A stretch of DNA of 27,282 nt, taken from contig JADJYQ010000010.1 in NCBI GenBank assembly GCA_016719615.1, positions 1 through 27,282 on the forward strand, written 5' to 3'. Below, one piece after another: positions 7,689 through 15,491 of the stretch. Made by a program: the position numbers and the translations under genes. Source of the DNA: Saprospiraceae bacterium (GTDB lineage: Bacteria; Bacteroidota; Bacteroidia; Chitinophagales; Saprospiraceae). Position 1 is the first letter of the stretch. Every line of letters begins with the position of its first letter. The notes below the pieces were generated by a model that saw only the letters and a list, made by a program, of their open reading frames with translations, did not search any database and was not told where the DNA came from.

Positions 7689-8030
7689 TCAATTATTTAT
7701 GCGTGTATATTTCAATGCCATTTGGGGGGTGGTGAAGTCCATTTGGTCATTTCCCCTCAATTCTATCTTATACCAGAATGTGGCAAACTCCAATTCAAAC
7801 TGAATAGAATCACCTACGATCATGTATTTGAAGGATTGCTGATCATCGAGAAAATGTATGGAATCCTGCTCAAATTTAAGTTCCGCCGGACCTTCGGGTT
7901 TGCTGGCCCAGGAACCCTGAAGATTTTCAATGGTAAGAGGCCTTTTGTTTTGGCCACCTCCAGCCATGGAGCCTTCTTTGCAGGATGACATAACACTACA
8001 GTAAAATATGATGATGTAAATGATTCTCAT
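7689..8030 (-). CDS. Small lipoprotein, lipocalin-like
   Basis: This is an intact 113-residue protein. Residues 1-17 form a lipoprotein signal peptide (MRIIYIIIFYCSVMSSC, lipidated Cys17), so the mature protein is probably anchored in the outer membrane or periplasm. After a Gly-rich linker, IENLQGSWASKPEGPAELKF and following strands (KYMIVGDSIQFEL, FWYKIELRG) look like a small beta-sheet domain of lipocalin-like Bacteroidota lipoproteins, which begin with an L.G.W motif. No ligand can be predicted. It stands alone between tRNA-Cys and the divergent thioredoxin gene. Confidence 0.7.
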   Translation of the reverse strand: MRIIYIIIFYCSVMSSCKEGSMAGGGQNKRPLTIENLQGSWASKPEGPAELKFEQDSIHFLDDQQSFKYMIVGDSIQFELEFATFWYKIELRGNDQMDFTTPQMALKYTRINN

Positions 8031-8075
8031 TTCTTATTGAATTTAAGGCCAAAGTTAACAAATGGGTGCATATGA

Positions 8076-8110
8076 ATAAGAGCTTCCTCGTGAACGATTT
8101 AAGCTCTTAT
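8076..8110. other. Hairpin in divergent intergenic region
   Basis: ATAAGAGCTT (8076-8085) is perfectly repeated in inverse as AAGCTCTTAT (8101-8110) around a 15-base loop. It lies between the divergent starts of the lipoprotein and thioredoxin genes, so a regulatory role is more likely than termination. No poly-T tract follows it on the plus strand. Confidence 0.4.
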
Positions 8111-8206
8111 TTCGATAAAACTAAAATCCAATTTGCTTGTTTCTTTTGCAGAGTGGAAATTACCCATTCATAGCTATTTTCATTTTCTTTTTGAATATAA
8201 ACCCTT

Positions 8207-8850
8207 ATGGATCAACCAGCTTTCGATTTTTAAACGCGATGTCGTCGATCTCAGTTTTGAAAAACCGGTACTGATTGATTTTGGGCTCCCTGGTGTGGTC
8301 CCTGTAAAGAACTTGGCTCCGGTCTTGGAATCACGAAACGGAAGATCAAGGAAAATGGGCTTTGGTTAAAATCAATACAGAAGTTGAACTGGACATTGCA
8401 GCTTATTTTAAGATCCAAAGTATTCCACATTGTAAACTTGTATATGAAGGAAAATAATCGATGAATTCACAGGTGCACAATCCAAAGAAACGATACGCCA
8501 ATGGCTTGATAAAATTTTTAACTCCAAAAACGCTTTGGATCGAATTCGCTCCCTGGCCGAAAGTCCAAAACGCGATGAATTGGAACAGGATGCCAAAGCC
8601 ATCGAAGACTGGATGCATATCGACTCTAGTTTAAAAAATAAAGCGGCTTTGCTTTTAGCGTCTGCCAAAACTAAAATATTGCAAAAAAATATTTCCACAG
8701 CGATAGAAGACATCATTGACGCTGTACACAAAGAACCTGCATTCCAAAATGAATTGCCCAGACGCGCCGGGATCCTTCTTTTATTTGTTAGGTCCGCAAC
8801 ATCCAATGAGTCTGGAGTACCGGAAGTTGTTTGATATGGCGATATATTAA
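8207..8850 (+). CDS. Thioredoxin-domain protein with TPR tail, several frameshifts
   Basis: The likely start is the ATG at 8207 (MDQPAFDF). One indel later FKRDVVDLSFEKPVLIDF leads into a broken stretch which, with one T added after GATTTT, reads WAPWCGPCKELG, the thioredoxin active site. Further shifts give KWALVKINTEVELDIAAYF and QSIPHCKLVYEGK, including the cis-Pro loop (SIP). The C-terminal half (TGAQSKETIRQWLDKIF, then helical repeats to LASAKTKILQKN) is a TPR-like tail, ending LGPQHPMSLEYRKLFDMAIY. About five single-base indels are needed. This is the CnoX/YbbN-like thioredoxin-TPR architecture (redox holdase in other bacteria), but here with a full WCGPC site. Restored length is about 215 residues, shorter than E. 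coli CnoX. Confidence 0.75.
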
Positions 8851-8914
8851 GACTTAAGACTATCCCGACATGAAGAAACCTCTTATTAAAAAATCACTCG
8901 ATGATGTCGGGAGG

Positions 8915-9213
8915 AAAAGGCTAAAGGAGTGATAAAGAACATATTACTTTTCCTGTTCAACTTTAGCTTACTTAAGGAAAGGCTTAATGTAAAAGACTAA
9001 AGGTTATAGAGACCAACTGCAAATTTTACATTTTTAATATTTCCTTTTATCCTTTTCTGGAAATAAAAAATATTAGATCCTAAATACAAATACATAGTAA
9101 ATTTTGAATTACCTTACCTTCATAAGAAAGGGCTGAAGGTAAAAGACTAAAGGCTAAAGGTTGGAATACCATATTACCTTTACCTTTTTCCTTTTTCCTT
9201 TAGTCTTTAGCCT
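8915..9213. repeat. Dispersed GGCTAAAGG/AAAGACTAAAGG repeat cluster before anmK
   Basis: Short related strings recur: AAAAGGCTAAAGG (8915-8927), GTAAAAGACTAAAGG (8989-9003), CTGAAGGTAAAAGACTAAAGG (about 9132-9153) followed by CTAAAGG, and an inverted copy CCTTTAGTCTTTAGCC (9197-9212). A further copy follows anmK (10330-10351), and a related CTTTAGTCTTAAGAC lies near 12197. The inverted pair around 9140 and 9205 could form a hairpin ahead of anmK. There is no coding potential in 8851-9234. This looks like a genome-dispersed intergenic repeat family. Confidence 0.5.
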
Positions 9214-9234
9214 CAAGTATTTAGCCTTCTTCAA

Positions 9235-10329
9235 ATGAACGTATTAGGATTAATGTCAGGCACTTCTCTCGATGGACTGGATATGGCTTTGATCCGGTTT
9301 AAAGAAACGGAAAAATTGCAGTTTGAATTTCTTGCGGCCAAAACCATTCCTTATACAGAAGAATGGAAATCAAAATTATCCAATGCATTTTATGCAGACC
9401 CTGATGCGATTCAGGAATTGGATAGGCTCTATGGTATTTGGTTGGCCGAACAAGTGTTAGTTTTCAAAGAGGAATTTAAATTGCCAATTGATCTGATCGG
9501 TTCTCACGGACATACTGTTTTTCACAGGCCCCATGAAGGTTTGACGCTCCAGATTGGATCCGGTCAAGAAATATATCGGCAAACAGGAATTCCGGTGGTT
9601 TGTAATTTCAGGCAGCAGGATGTGGCTTTAGGAGGCCAGGGGGCACCCTTGGTCCCCATTGGAGATGAAATGTTGTTTTCAGAATTTGATTTTTGTCTCA
9701 ATTTGGGCGGTTTCTCCAATATTTCATGGAATGCGAATGGCCAAAGAGAAGCATGCGATTTAAGTCCCTGCAATATGTTGCTCAACAGTCTTAGTCAAAA
9801 ATTGGGAAAAACCTTTGATGAAGGCGGTAAACTTGCGCAAACGGGGAAGATCCTAAATGATGTATTCAAAAAATGGAATGCACTGGGCTTTTACCAAATG
9901 CCTTTTCCCAAGAGCCTGGGCCGCGAATGGTATCTGCAAAACTTTGAAGCGGTTCATCTATTCGATAAATATGAAGTGATTGATTTGTTGCGAACGGCAG
10001 TAGAACATATCGCATTTCAAATTCATCATTTTATTGAAACACAAATTTCTAGGTTTCCAGAGAGGGGGACCTATCATGCGTCAGTCCTGTGCACTGGAGG
10101 TGGTGCGTACAATGATTTTTTATTGGAGCGATTGAATGCATTAAGTAAGACGGACTGGCACTACCACATTCCAAATTCTACTTTAATAGATTACAAAGAA
10201 GCTATGGTTTTTGCTTTATTGGCTTATTTGAAGTGGAATGATAGGGTCAATGTGTTGAGTAGCGTTACCGGGGCCTTGCACGATCATTCCAGTGGAGATG
10301 TTTATGAGGGTTTAAGCAGAATGACTTAA
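9235..10329 (+). CDS. anmK: Anhydro-N-acetylmuramic acid kinase
   Basis: This is an intact 364-residue protein, close to the usual 370. AnmK phosphorylates and hydrates 1,6-anhydro-N-acetylmuramic acid to MurNAc-6-phosphate in cytosolic peptidoglycan recycling. The N-terminus MNVLGLMSGTSLDGLDMAL is the family signature and ATP-binding loop. Also present are IDLIGSHGHTVFHRP, VVCNFRQQDVALGGQGAPL (the conserved DVA.GGQGAPLVP block), LNLGGFSNIS (about 157-166), and CTGGGAYNDFL (about residue 287), which is the second nucleotide-binding element of the ASKHA fold. It has no operon partner. The start codon directly follows the repeat cluster. No murQ or other recycling gene is in the window. Confidence 0.96.
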   Translation: MNVLGLMSGTSLDGLDMALIRFKETEKLQFEFLAAKTIPYTEEWKSKLSNAFYADPDAIQELDRLYGIWLAEQVLVFKEEFKLPIDLIGSHGHTVFHRPHEGLTLQIGSGQEIYRQTGIPVVCNFRQQDVALGGQGAPLVPIGDEMLFSEFDFCLNLGGFSNISWNANGQREACDLSPCNMLLNSLSQKLGKTFDEGGKLAQTGKILNDVFKKWNALGFYQMPFPKSLGREWYLQNFEAVHLFDKYEVIDLLRTAVEHIAFQIHHFIETQISRFPERGTYHASVLCTGGGAYNDFLLERLNALSKTDWHYHIPNSTLIDYKEAMVFALLAYLKWNDRVNVLSSVTGALHDHSSGDVYEGLSRMT

Positions 10330-10431
10330 GGCTAAAGGGAAAAGGCTGAAGGATTTAATCAAAATGTGTACTAAATTTTTATTGGCTTATTGGAAATTTA
10401 ATGATTAAACCTGAAACAAGTATCGTTTTAT

Positions 10432-11520
10432 TCAAAAGTCTGCTAATTCATAGTTTGTGCTTCGTCCACCATGGGATTCCTTTCGCAAAATGCCTTTATC
10501 CATTAAATCCTTTATATCGCGCAAAGCGGTATCTGCTGAGCATTTTGCAATTTTTGCCCACTTGGAGGATTGTAATTTTCCGTCAAATCCGTCTAAGATT
10601 TTATTCAACACTAATCGTTGCCGTTCATTGAATCCGATGTTTTCATAAGTTCTCAAAATCAGTCTTTTTGATTACCTCTTGAACGGTAATTTTGGAGCCA
10701 GCAAAGCATTTTTAGGCAATGCAAAACCACATTAACCAGTCGGTGATGTCGCAGAGCTATGTTGTACTTTTGTAATATTTCATAATACTGTTTGCGTTCC
10801 ACTACTATTTGGCTTGACATGCTGTAATAGCGTTCGGGTGTTCCGTCCGCACGAGCAAGCACTAAATCAGAGATCGCTCTGGCAATTCTTCCGTTACCAT
10901 CATCAAATGGGTGAATGATGATAAACCAGAAGTGAGCTAACGCAGCTTTTAACACGGGGTCCATTTCGGATTTTGCATTGAACCATTTTAAAAATATTTC
11001 CATTTCTTTTTTGAGTACGTTAGCAGGAATGGCATCATAATGAACTTTTTCCTTTCCCATTGCTCCTGATACAATCTGCATCTCTCCTGTGCGATAGCGG
11101 CCAACAGCTATTTTGTGCATTCCGCTGTATCCTGTTGGAAAAAGCGACGAATGCCAACCAAATAGCCGCTTATGTGACAATGGCTGTTTATAATTTTGGG
11201 TGGCATCAAGCATCATTTCAACAATGCCTTCCACATTTCGATTGGAAGGAACAAGTCCAGCAATCTGCATACCTAATCTTCTTGCCATGGAGGAACGGAC
11301 TTGGTTATAATCCACTTTTCCTCCTTCGATCTCTGATGACTTGATAACGTCAAGTGTTAAAGTAGCACGATTCGTTTCTTCTTTTGTTGCGAAACCTAGT
11401 AAATTCATCTGCCCGACAATTTTCCTTGCAGATTTCGACTTCACCAAATACGACATTTATCGCAGTTTCCCGCCAGGTAAAGTTTGGCCAGTTTTTGTTT
11501 TCGTATATATACTTTGTCAT
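10432..11520 (-). CDS. Fic family AMP-transferase with N-terminal inhibitory motif, frameshifted
   Basis: The start is the ATG at 11518-11520, MTKYIYENKNWPNFTW, the DUF4172 opening of large Fic proteins. A shift near 11440 joins it to KSARKIVGQMNLLGF. The inhibitory helix motif S/TxxxE(G/N) is present as SSEIEG. The Fic core carries IIHPFDDGNGRIAR (nucleotides 10878-10913), matching HPFxxGNGRxxR with catalytic His. Later shifts near 10715 and 10667 join a linker (ITVQEVIKKTDF) to RTYENIGFNERQRLVLNKIL and a winged-helix C-terminus (KGILRKESHGGRSTNYEL). Total length is about 360 residues. Such proteins transfer AMP (or another nucleotide moiety) to protein hydroxyls and are held inactive by the inhibitory Glu. 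No separate antitoxin gene is seen, consistent with built-in control. The target is unknown. Confidence 0.85.
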
Positions 11521-11881
11521 CTGCTGAGTCGTTTCTTGCGGTAAATATAAGAAATTATCTCCGCAAAAATGCGGCAAATATTGAATATTCTAAAGCACAA
11601 GCTTCTTCAGTAAATTTAGAAATTCAAACACTCAGGCTATATGCAAGCAAAAATGCAATCTGCAATTGTAAATCACATGACCAAAACCCGATGATGGATG
11701 GCGAAATCAATTTGAGCTACATATGGGTAGTCCTCCGAATGAAAAATGCAAGAATAAAATTCCCGTTGACAAAAAGACGAAATCATCTTTAGAACTAGTA
11801 TAAAAAATGCTACATAAATTGGTAAGGAATGACTGTAAAGGAGCGTTGTTCAATTGATCTGTAATTGGTGGGTTCCAAATT
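11521..11881. other. Intergenic stretch with no confident gene
   Basis: A plus-strand region at about 11,590-11,810 can be read, with shifts, as a short protein containing DGWRNQFELHMGSPPNEK and a Lys-rich end. This faintly recalls the C-terminal tails of MazE/AbrB-type antitoxins (GW..F.. motif). Stops interrupt every frame and no start is clear, so I do not call a gene. Nothing else is seen up to the decayed lipoprotein copy at 11882. Confidence 0.2.
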
Positions 11882-12120
11882 TAAAAATCTGTCCAGTAGT
11901 AGAAGAACGGAGAATGATTTTCTCTTCATGATGGTTTTGTGTCGTGAACTTCTCCTATTCACGTATTTTGCTCCGATTTACTAAAACAATTTTATTCAAA
12001 TTTCGATCTGCCGCCAGAAAGAAACCTTTTGTAGTTCTTATGGCTAAATTACAATAGTCATTGCATAAAAAAGAATCCTTTGGTGATTCACAACTGGTTA
12101 GAATGAAATAAATATAAATG
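11882..12120 (-). pseudogene. Decayed copy of the fascin-like lipoprotein gene
   Basis: This stretch is alignable by eye with the intact gene around 14,176-14,400. Shared strings include GTGAACTTCTCC, TTCACxTATTTT, TTATTCAAATT, CGATCTGCCGC and TAGTCATT, in the same order and spacing. It corresponds to the first trefoil repeat (the segment of the intact protein running from YSELAIRTSN to NKIGEWEKFTI). Stops and substitutions disrupt the frame, so it is a real pseudogene and not just a sequencing artefact. Its left end starts with AAAAATCTGTCCAGTAG, also found at the 3' end of the glycosyltransferase gene (12369-12384), which suggests a partial tandem duplication with loss of the middle. Confidence 0.65.
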
Positions 12121-12365
12121 CTATCAAGCAGTCAATAGGAGGAGTTTGAGGAATGTGGTATATTGATTTTCATTATTTTGCCTTTCCGATTTTTCTCTTT
12201 AGTCTTAAGACTTTTATTTAAAGTAGATTGTGTTTTTATTCAACATTTTTTTCGCCACAAAGGCTCAAAAACAGGAAGGACCACAAAGTTGTTTGATATT
12301 GGGTAGTAAATGATTGGGGACCTATAACGGGTAAATATTTATGACCATTATCGACAAACATCTAA
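12121..12365. other. Intergenic stretch with a CACAAAGG-type repeat
   Basis: No gene is visible. Near 12,250-12,290 the sequence TTCGCCACAAAGGCTCAAAA ... ACCACAAAG belongs to the CACAAAGG-rich intergenic repeats common in Bacteroidota genomes. A CTTTAGTCTTAAGACTTT string near 12,200 resembles the repeats around anmK. Confidence 0.35.
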
Positions 12366-13964
12366 TTAAAAATCTGTCCAGTAGCCATCAATCTTCAACA
12401 CGTCTTGATGCTCTTGAAGTGCTGGGGCAAGTTTCCATTATTAAATATTGCAACTTTATGGCCGGTTGATAAAATTTGGGTAAAATGTACCTTCGTCTGG
12501 AATTGAACTGTATGCTGCTATCGCATTTGTGTAAAACATAATTGGGATATTATCTTCATATTTACAATTAAAGAAGACATATTCACTGATATTATGGATA
12601 TTATTTGGAAGTTATTTAATAAATTTAGATGATTTCATCCTCTGATAAAAAAAGGAAGAAGTCGTTTTGTCCTGCATGGTATGATTTTCGATAATTTTAG
12701 GGTAGTCAAAATTATACCAGGAAATCCAGCAGCAAAAAATAATTGTAAATATGGAATTGGTCGTTGTAATTTTTGAAAAATGATAATTCATAAAATTTAC
12801 TTGTGTTAATTTTTCAAATAAATTGCCTAATCCCAAATAAATCATTGGAGATACACAGAATGTGAAAGCAATCATTTTAGTAGATGCAATTCCAAAGAAC
12901 AAATAGATCAGTAGGATATTGAAAATGAGGCCAATTTTAACAGAATGCGTTTGAATTGAATTAAAAAGGATCACAATGCATAAAATGAGCAAGAAAGGGT
13001 CTACCTTATACATATCAAATGATTGATTAATATGCCACCAAAAATCACCTCCGTGATCTTCAATAATTTCGAAAAAATGTCTGGTATTTAATTTATTTTC
13101 AAATTGGCTGATTTTAGGAAAATTTGTGTTGATGTATATTTGCCAGGGTATAAATGTGAAAATAGACATTAACAAACTTAGCAAGAGGTCTCGATATTTG
13201 ATCAAATTTATTTTTCCAAAGTTGTTAAGCCATAAAGATAGCCCCCAACCAGCATAGACCAATAATCCTGTGAGCCATTTATTCATTACCGCACATCCTG
13301 CAAATACACCAATTAAAATGATAAATATATTTCTTCTGTTTGCATTCGTTAATTTCTCATACTCTGTCCATGCCCAGATACTTGCTGTTACGTAAAATAA
13401 GAAGGCTATATCATTATGGTCAGTATGTATAAATCCAGCAGTAATTTCAAGCACAAAATGTGAAAATGAAAAGAAGAGAGCAGCAAAATATCCGACTTGT
13501 TTGTTTATATGTTGTTTACCAATCCTGTAAATGAAAGCAACAATAATTGTTGACATCAAGATACTTGGCAGTCGAAGACCAAATTCGGATATGCCAAATA
13601 TTTTCATACTCAAAGCCATTTGCCAAAGGAATAAGGGCTGCTTATGTAACCAAATATGACCCTGTATCCAATTTGTTTCGTCATATGGAAGTATCGGGTT
13701 TTTATATAACATGGGCTTAAAGGGTTCTATCATCATGTTCTTTGCTACAAGTGCATGGAATTGTTCATCCCAATAAGTCAGATGCCCATCTAACAAGCCA
13801 ACAAATAGTCTTAAGGCCAGTGCTCCGAGTAAAAGAAAAATGATACTTAGTTTTTGATATTTTTGAAATTGAAAAAGGCATAAACTCATTAACGAGAAAA
13901 AAATGCCAAAAAGGAGAGGTATCATTTGATTTTTTGAAAATGAATAGAATTTATCTGTTGGCAT
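12366..13964 (-). CDS. Glycosyltransferase family 39 (PMT/ArnT-like) membrane protein, 3' end interrupted
   Basis: The uninterrupted part is 450 residues (12612-13964) with about ten hydrophobic helices. Between the first helices lies the luminal loop LDGHLTYWDEQFHALVAKNM with the Asp-Glu pair (D66, E67) that binds the lipid-phosphate sugar donor in GT-C enzymes. Later come FGLRLPSILMST and AVMNKWLTGLLVY, typical of family 39. Such enzymes transfer a sugar from a polyprenyl-phosphate donor at the periplasmic face; the acceptor is unknown. An in-frame TAA at 12612 cuts the soluble C-terminal domain, but reading on gives NISEYVFFNCKYEDNIPIMF, IAAYSSIPDEGTFYPN, then after shifts GHKVAIFNNGNLPQHF and DVLKIDGYWTDF ending at 12366. 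This is clearly the normal C-terminus. The start overlaps the upstream lipoprotein stop by 14 bases. Confidence 0.8.
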
Positions 13965-14529
13965 TTCTGTGATATAAAAAATGAGCCAATTTGTTAGTGT
14001 GAGTTACCGTTGTTCGAATTACGAAATTGCTATCAACGATTAAATATCGATTTAAGTAGTCCTGAATTAAGGAACTGGAAGAATCTCCTTTGACAATCTT
14101 GAAATATGTATTTCCACGTAATTCCTTAAAACCTGCAACCAATTGCGACATAGAATCTTCAGTAATGCCTAAGAATGTATTATCAGAAGAACGCAGAGAG
14201 ATTTTATCGTCATGATGCTTTTGTATGGTGAACTTCTCCCATTCACCTATTTTATTGCGATTGGCTACAACAATATTATTCAAATTCCGATCTGCCGCAA
14301 GGAAGAATCCATTTGAAGTTCTAATCGCTAACTCGGAATAGTCATTATAGGGAAGCTCAGATTCTGGTCGTTCGCAACTTGTAAGTAGGAATGAAATAAT
14401 AATTAAAACAAACAGGCGGCAAGTAGGCAAGTAGGAATGTAGGAATGTAGGATTGTAGGATTGTAGGATTGTAGGAATGTAGGAATGTAGGAATGTAGGA
14501 ATGTAGGAATGTTCAAATTCATTTGTCAA
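13951..14529 (-). CDS. Fascin-like beta-trefoil lipoprotein
   Basis: The longest frame has 192 residues, but its first 36 (SYIPTFLHSYIPTILQS...) are encoded by an 8-bp tandem repeat and may not be part of the native protein. A plausible native start is the TTG inside YLPTCRLF, just before the hydrophobic run LFVLIIISFLLTSC, a lipoprotein signal with lipidated Cys52. The mature domain shows SELAIRTSNGFFLAADRNL, then NKIGEWEKFTIQKHHD and later ISLRSSDNTFLGI, the pattern of fascin/actin-crosslinking beta-trefoils (V.LR..NG.YL.A ... IG.WE.F). Such domains often bind carbohydrates or proteins. Its stop overlaps the glycosyltransferase start (ATGCCAACAGATAA), so the two are translationally coupled, and a role linked to glycan at the cell surface is inferred. 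Confidence 0.7.
   Translation of the reverse strand: MTNEFEHSYIPTFLHSYIPTILQSYNPTFLHSYLPTCRLFVLIIISFLLTSCERPESELPYNDYSELAIRTSNGFFLAADRNLNNIVVANRNKIGEWEKFTIQKHHDDKISLRSSDNTFLGITEDSMSQLVAGFKELRGNTYFKIVKGDSSSSLIQDYLNRYLIVDSNFVIRTTVTHTNKLAHFLYHRNANR
14423..14512. repeat. 8-bp tandem repeat GTAGGAAT/GTAGGATT, about 11 units
   Basis: From 14423 the units are GTAGGCAA, two GTAGGAAT, three GTAGGATT, five GTAGGAAT and a final GT. Because 8 is not a multiple of 3, each unit gained or lost changes the reading frame, yet the repeat has no stop in any minus-strand frame. It lies at the 5' end of the fascin-like lipoprotein gene. Polymerase slippage here could alter the leader or expression of the lipoprotein-glycosyltransferase pair. 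It is not a CRISPR: units are too short and there are no spacers. Confidence 0.85.
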
Positions 14530-14727
14530 AGTTAATTAAATTTTGATAAATTAAGTTCCTTGTAGAACTTATGACGAAGTTCTCAATGTTTTATTTTGTA
14601 CTCATAAAAATCATTTTTATAATTGTTATAATTACTGTGAATGATGACTTATACCATTCGAGTAATTTCGAATTTTATATCATAGCATAATTGCAAGATT
14701 TATTTTCTCTGTTTATATAGAACCCTA

Positions 14728-14735
14728 TATATTTG
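14728..14735 (+). promoter_or_regulatory. Bacteroidota -7 promoter core for fabG
   Basis: TATATTTG matches TANNTTTG and lies 17 bases before the fabG ATG, implying a very short leader. No TTG at the ideal -33 spacing is visible. The rest of 14,530-14,727 is AT-rich and holds no gene that I can support. Confidence 0.45.
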
Positions 14736-14751
14736 TGGTAAATCCAAAAAA

Positions 14752-15491
14752 ATGCTTAAAGGAAAAATTGCGCTCGTTACCGGAGGAAGCCGTGGAATTG
14801 GTGCTTCCATTGCGGAGTGTCTCGCTAAAAATGGAGCTCATGTAGCTATTACTTACGTTTCTTCCCCGGATAAAGCTCAAGCTGTTGCCGAAAAATGCAT
14901 GAGCTATGGCGTTCAGGCAAAAGCTATTTGTCCAATGCAGCTGTGCATACAGATGCTGAGCAATTGATTCAATCTGTAGTTGCAGATTTGGGTGGACTGG
15001 ACATTCTTGTAAACAATGCTGGTATCACTAAAGACAATCTGATCCTTCGTATGACCGAAGAGCAATGGGATCAGGTCATCACTACCAATTTAAAATCCTG
15101 TTTTAATCTGACCAAATTTGCAGCCAAGCACATGATGCGCACACGTAGTGGATCTATCATCAATATTTCATCTGTTGTAGGTGTTTTTGGTAATGCCGGT
15201 CAATCAAATTACGCCGCTTCAAAAGCAGGCATGATCGGTTTTACAAAAAGTATGGCTAAAGAACTTTCTTCCCGCAACATCCGCTGCAATGCACTGGCTC
15301 CCGGGTTCATCGAAACGGAAATGACGCATGTGCTTGATGAAAAAACCAAAGAGGCTTTTATGAAAGCAATTCCTTTGGGCCGTCTTGCAAAACCCGAAGA
15401 AGTTGCAGATGCTGTGTTATTCCTCGCTTCTGATATGTCGTGTTATATTACCGGACAGGTCTTGAGTGTTTGTGGGGGGATGAACATGTAA
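14752..15491 (+). CDS. fabG: 3-oxoacyl-[acyl-carrier-protein] reductase, one frameshift
   Basis: FabG reduces 3-oxoacyl-ACP with NADPH in the type II fatty-acid elongation cycle in the cytosol. The protein opens MLKGKIALVTGGSRGIGASI with the TGxxxGxG cofactor loop of short-chain dehydrogenases. One base is missing near 14932 (TTTGTCC); adding it joins QAKAI to SNAAVHTDAEQLIQS. After the repair come LDILVNNAGITKDNLILRM (NNAG), INISSVVGVFGNAGQSNY (catalytic Ser) and YAASKAGMIGFTKSMAKEL (YxxxK), and a C-terminus ending YITGQVLSVCGGMNM, which is the FabG ending. Restored length is 246-247 residues, as in other FabG. The gene converges with the flippase gene. Confidence 0.92.

Noticed and set aside
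7722..7988. Plus-strand 88-codon frame opposite the small lipoprotein
   Set aside because: The minus-strand product has a clear lipoprotein signal and beta-strand pattern; the plus frame has none.
10401..10631. Plus-strand frame opposite the Fic C-terminus
   Set aside because: The minus strand encodes the winged-helix tail (RTYENIGFNERQ); the plus frame is a shadow.
11590..11810. Possible MazE/AbrB-like antitoxin tail (DGWRNQFELHMG)
   Set aside because: No start, multiple stops and only a short weak resemblance, too little for a gene call.
14423..14512. Repeated units suggesting a CRISPR array
   Set aside because: The units are 8 bp, directly contiguous and without unique spacers, so it is a simple tandem repeat.
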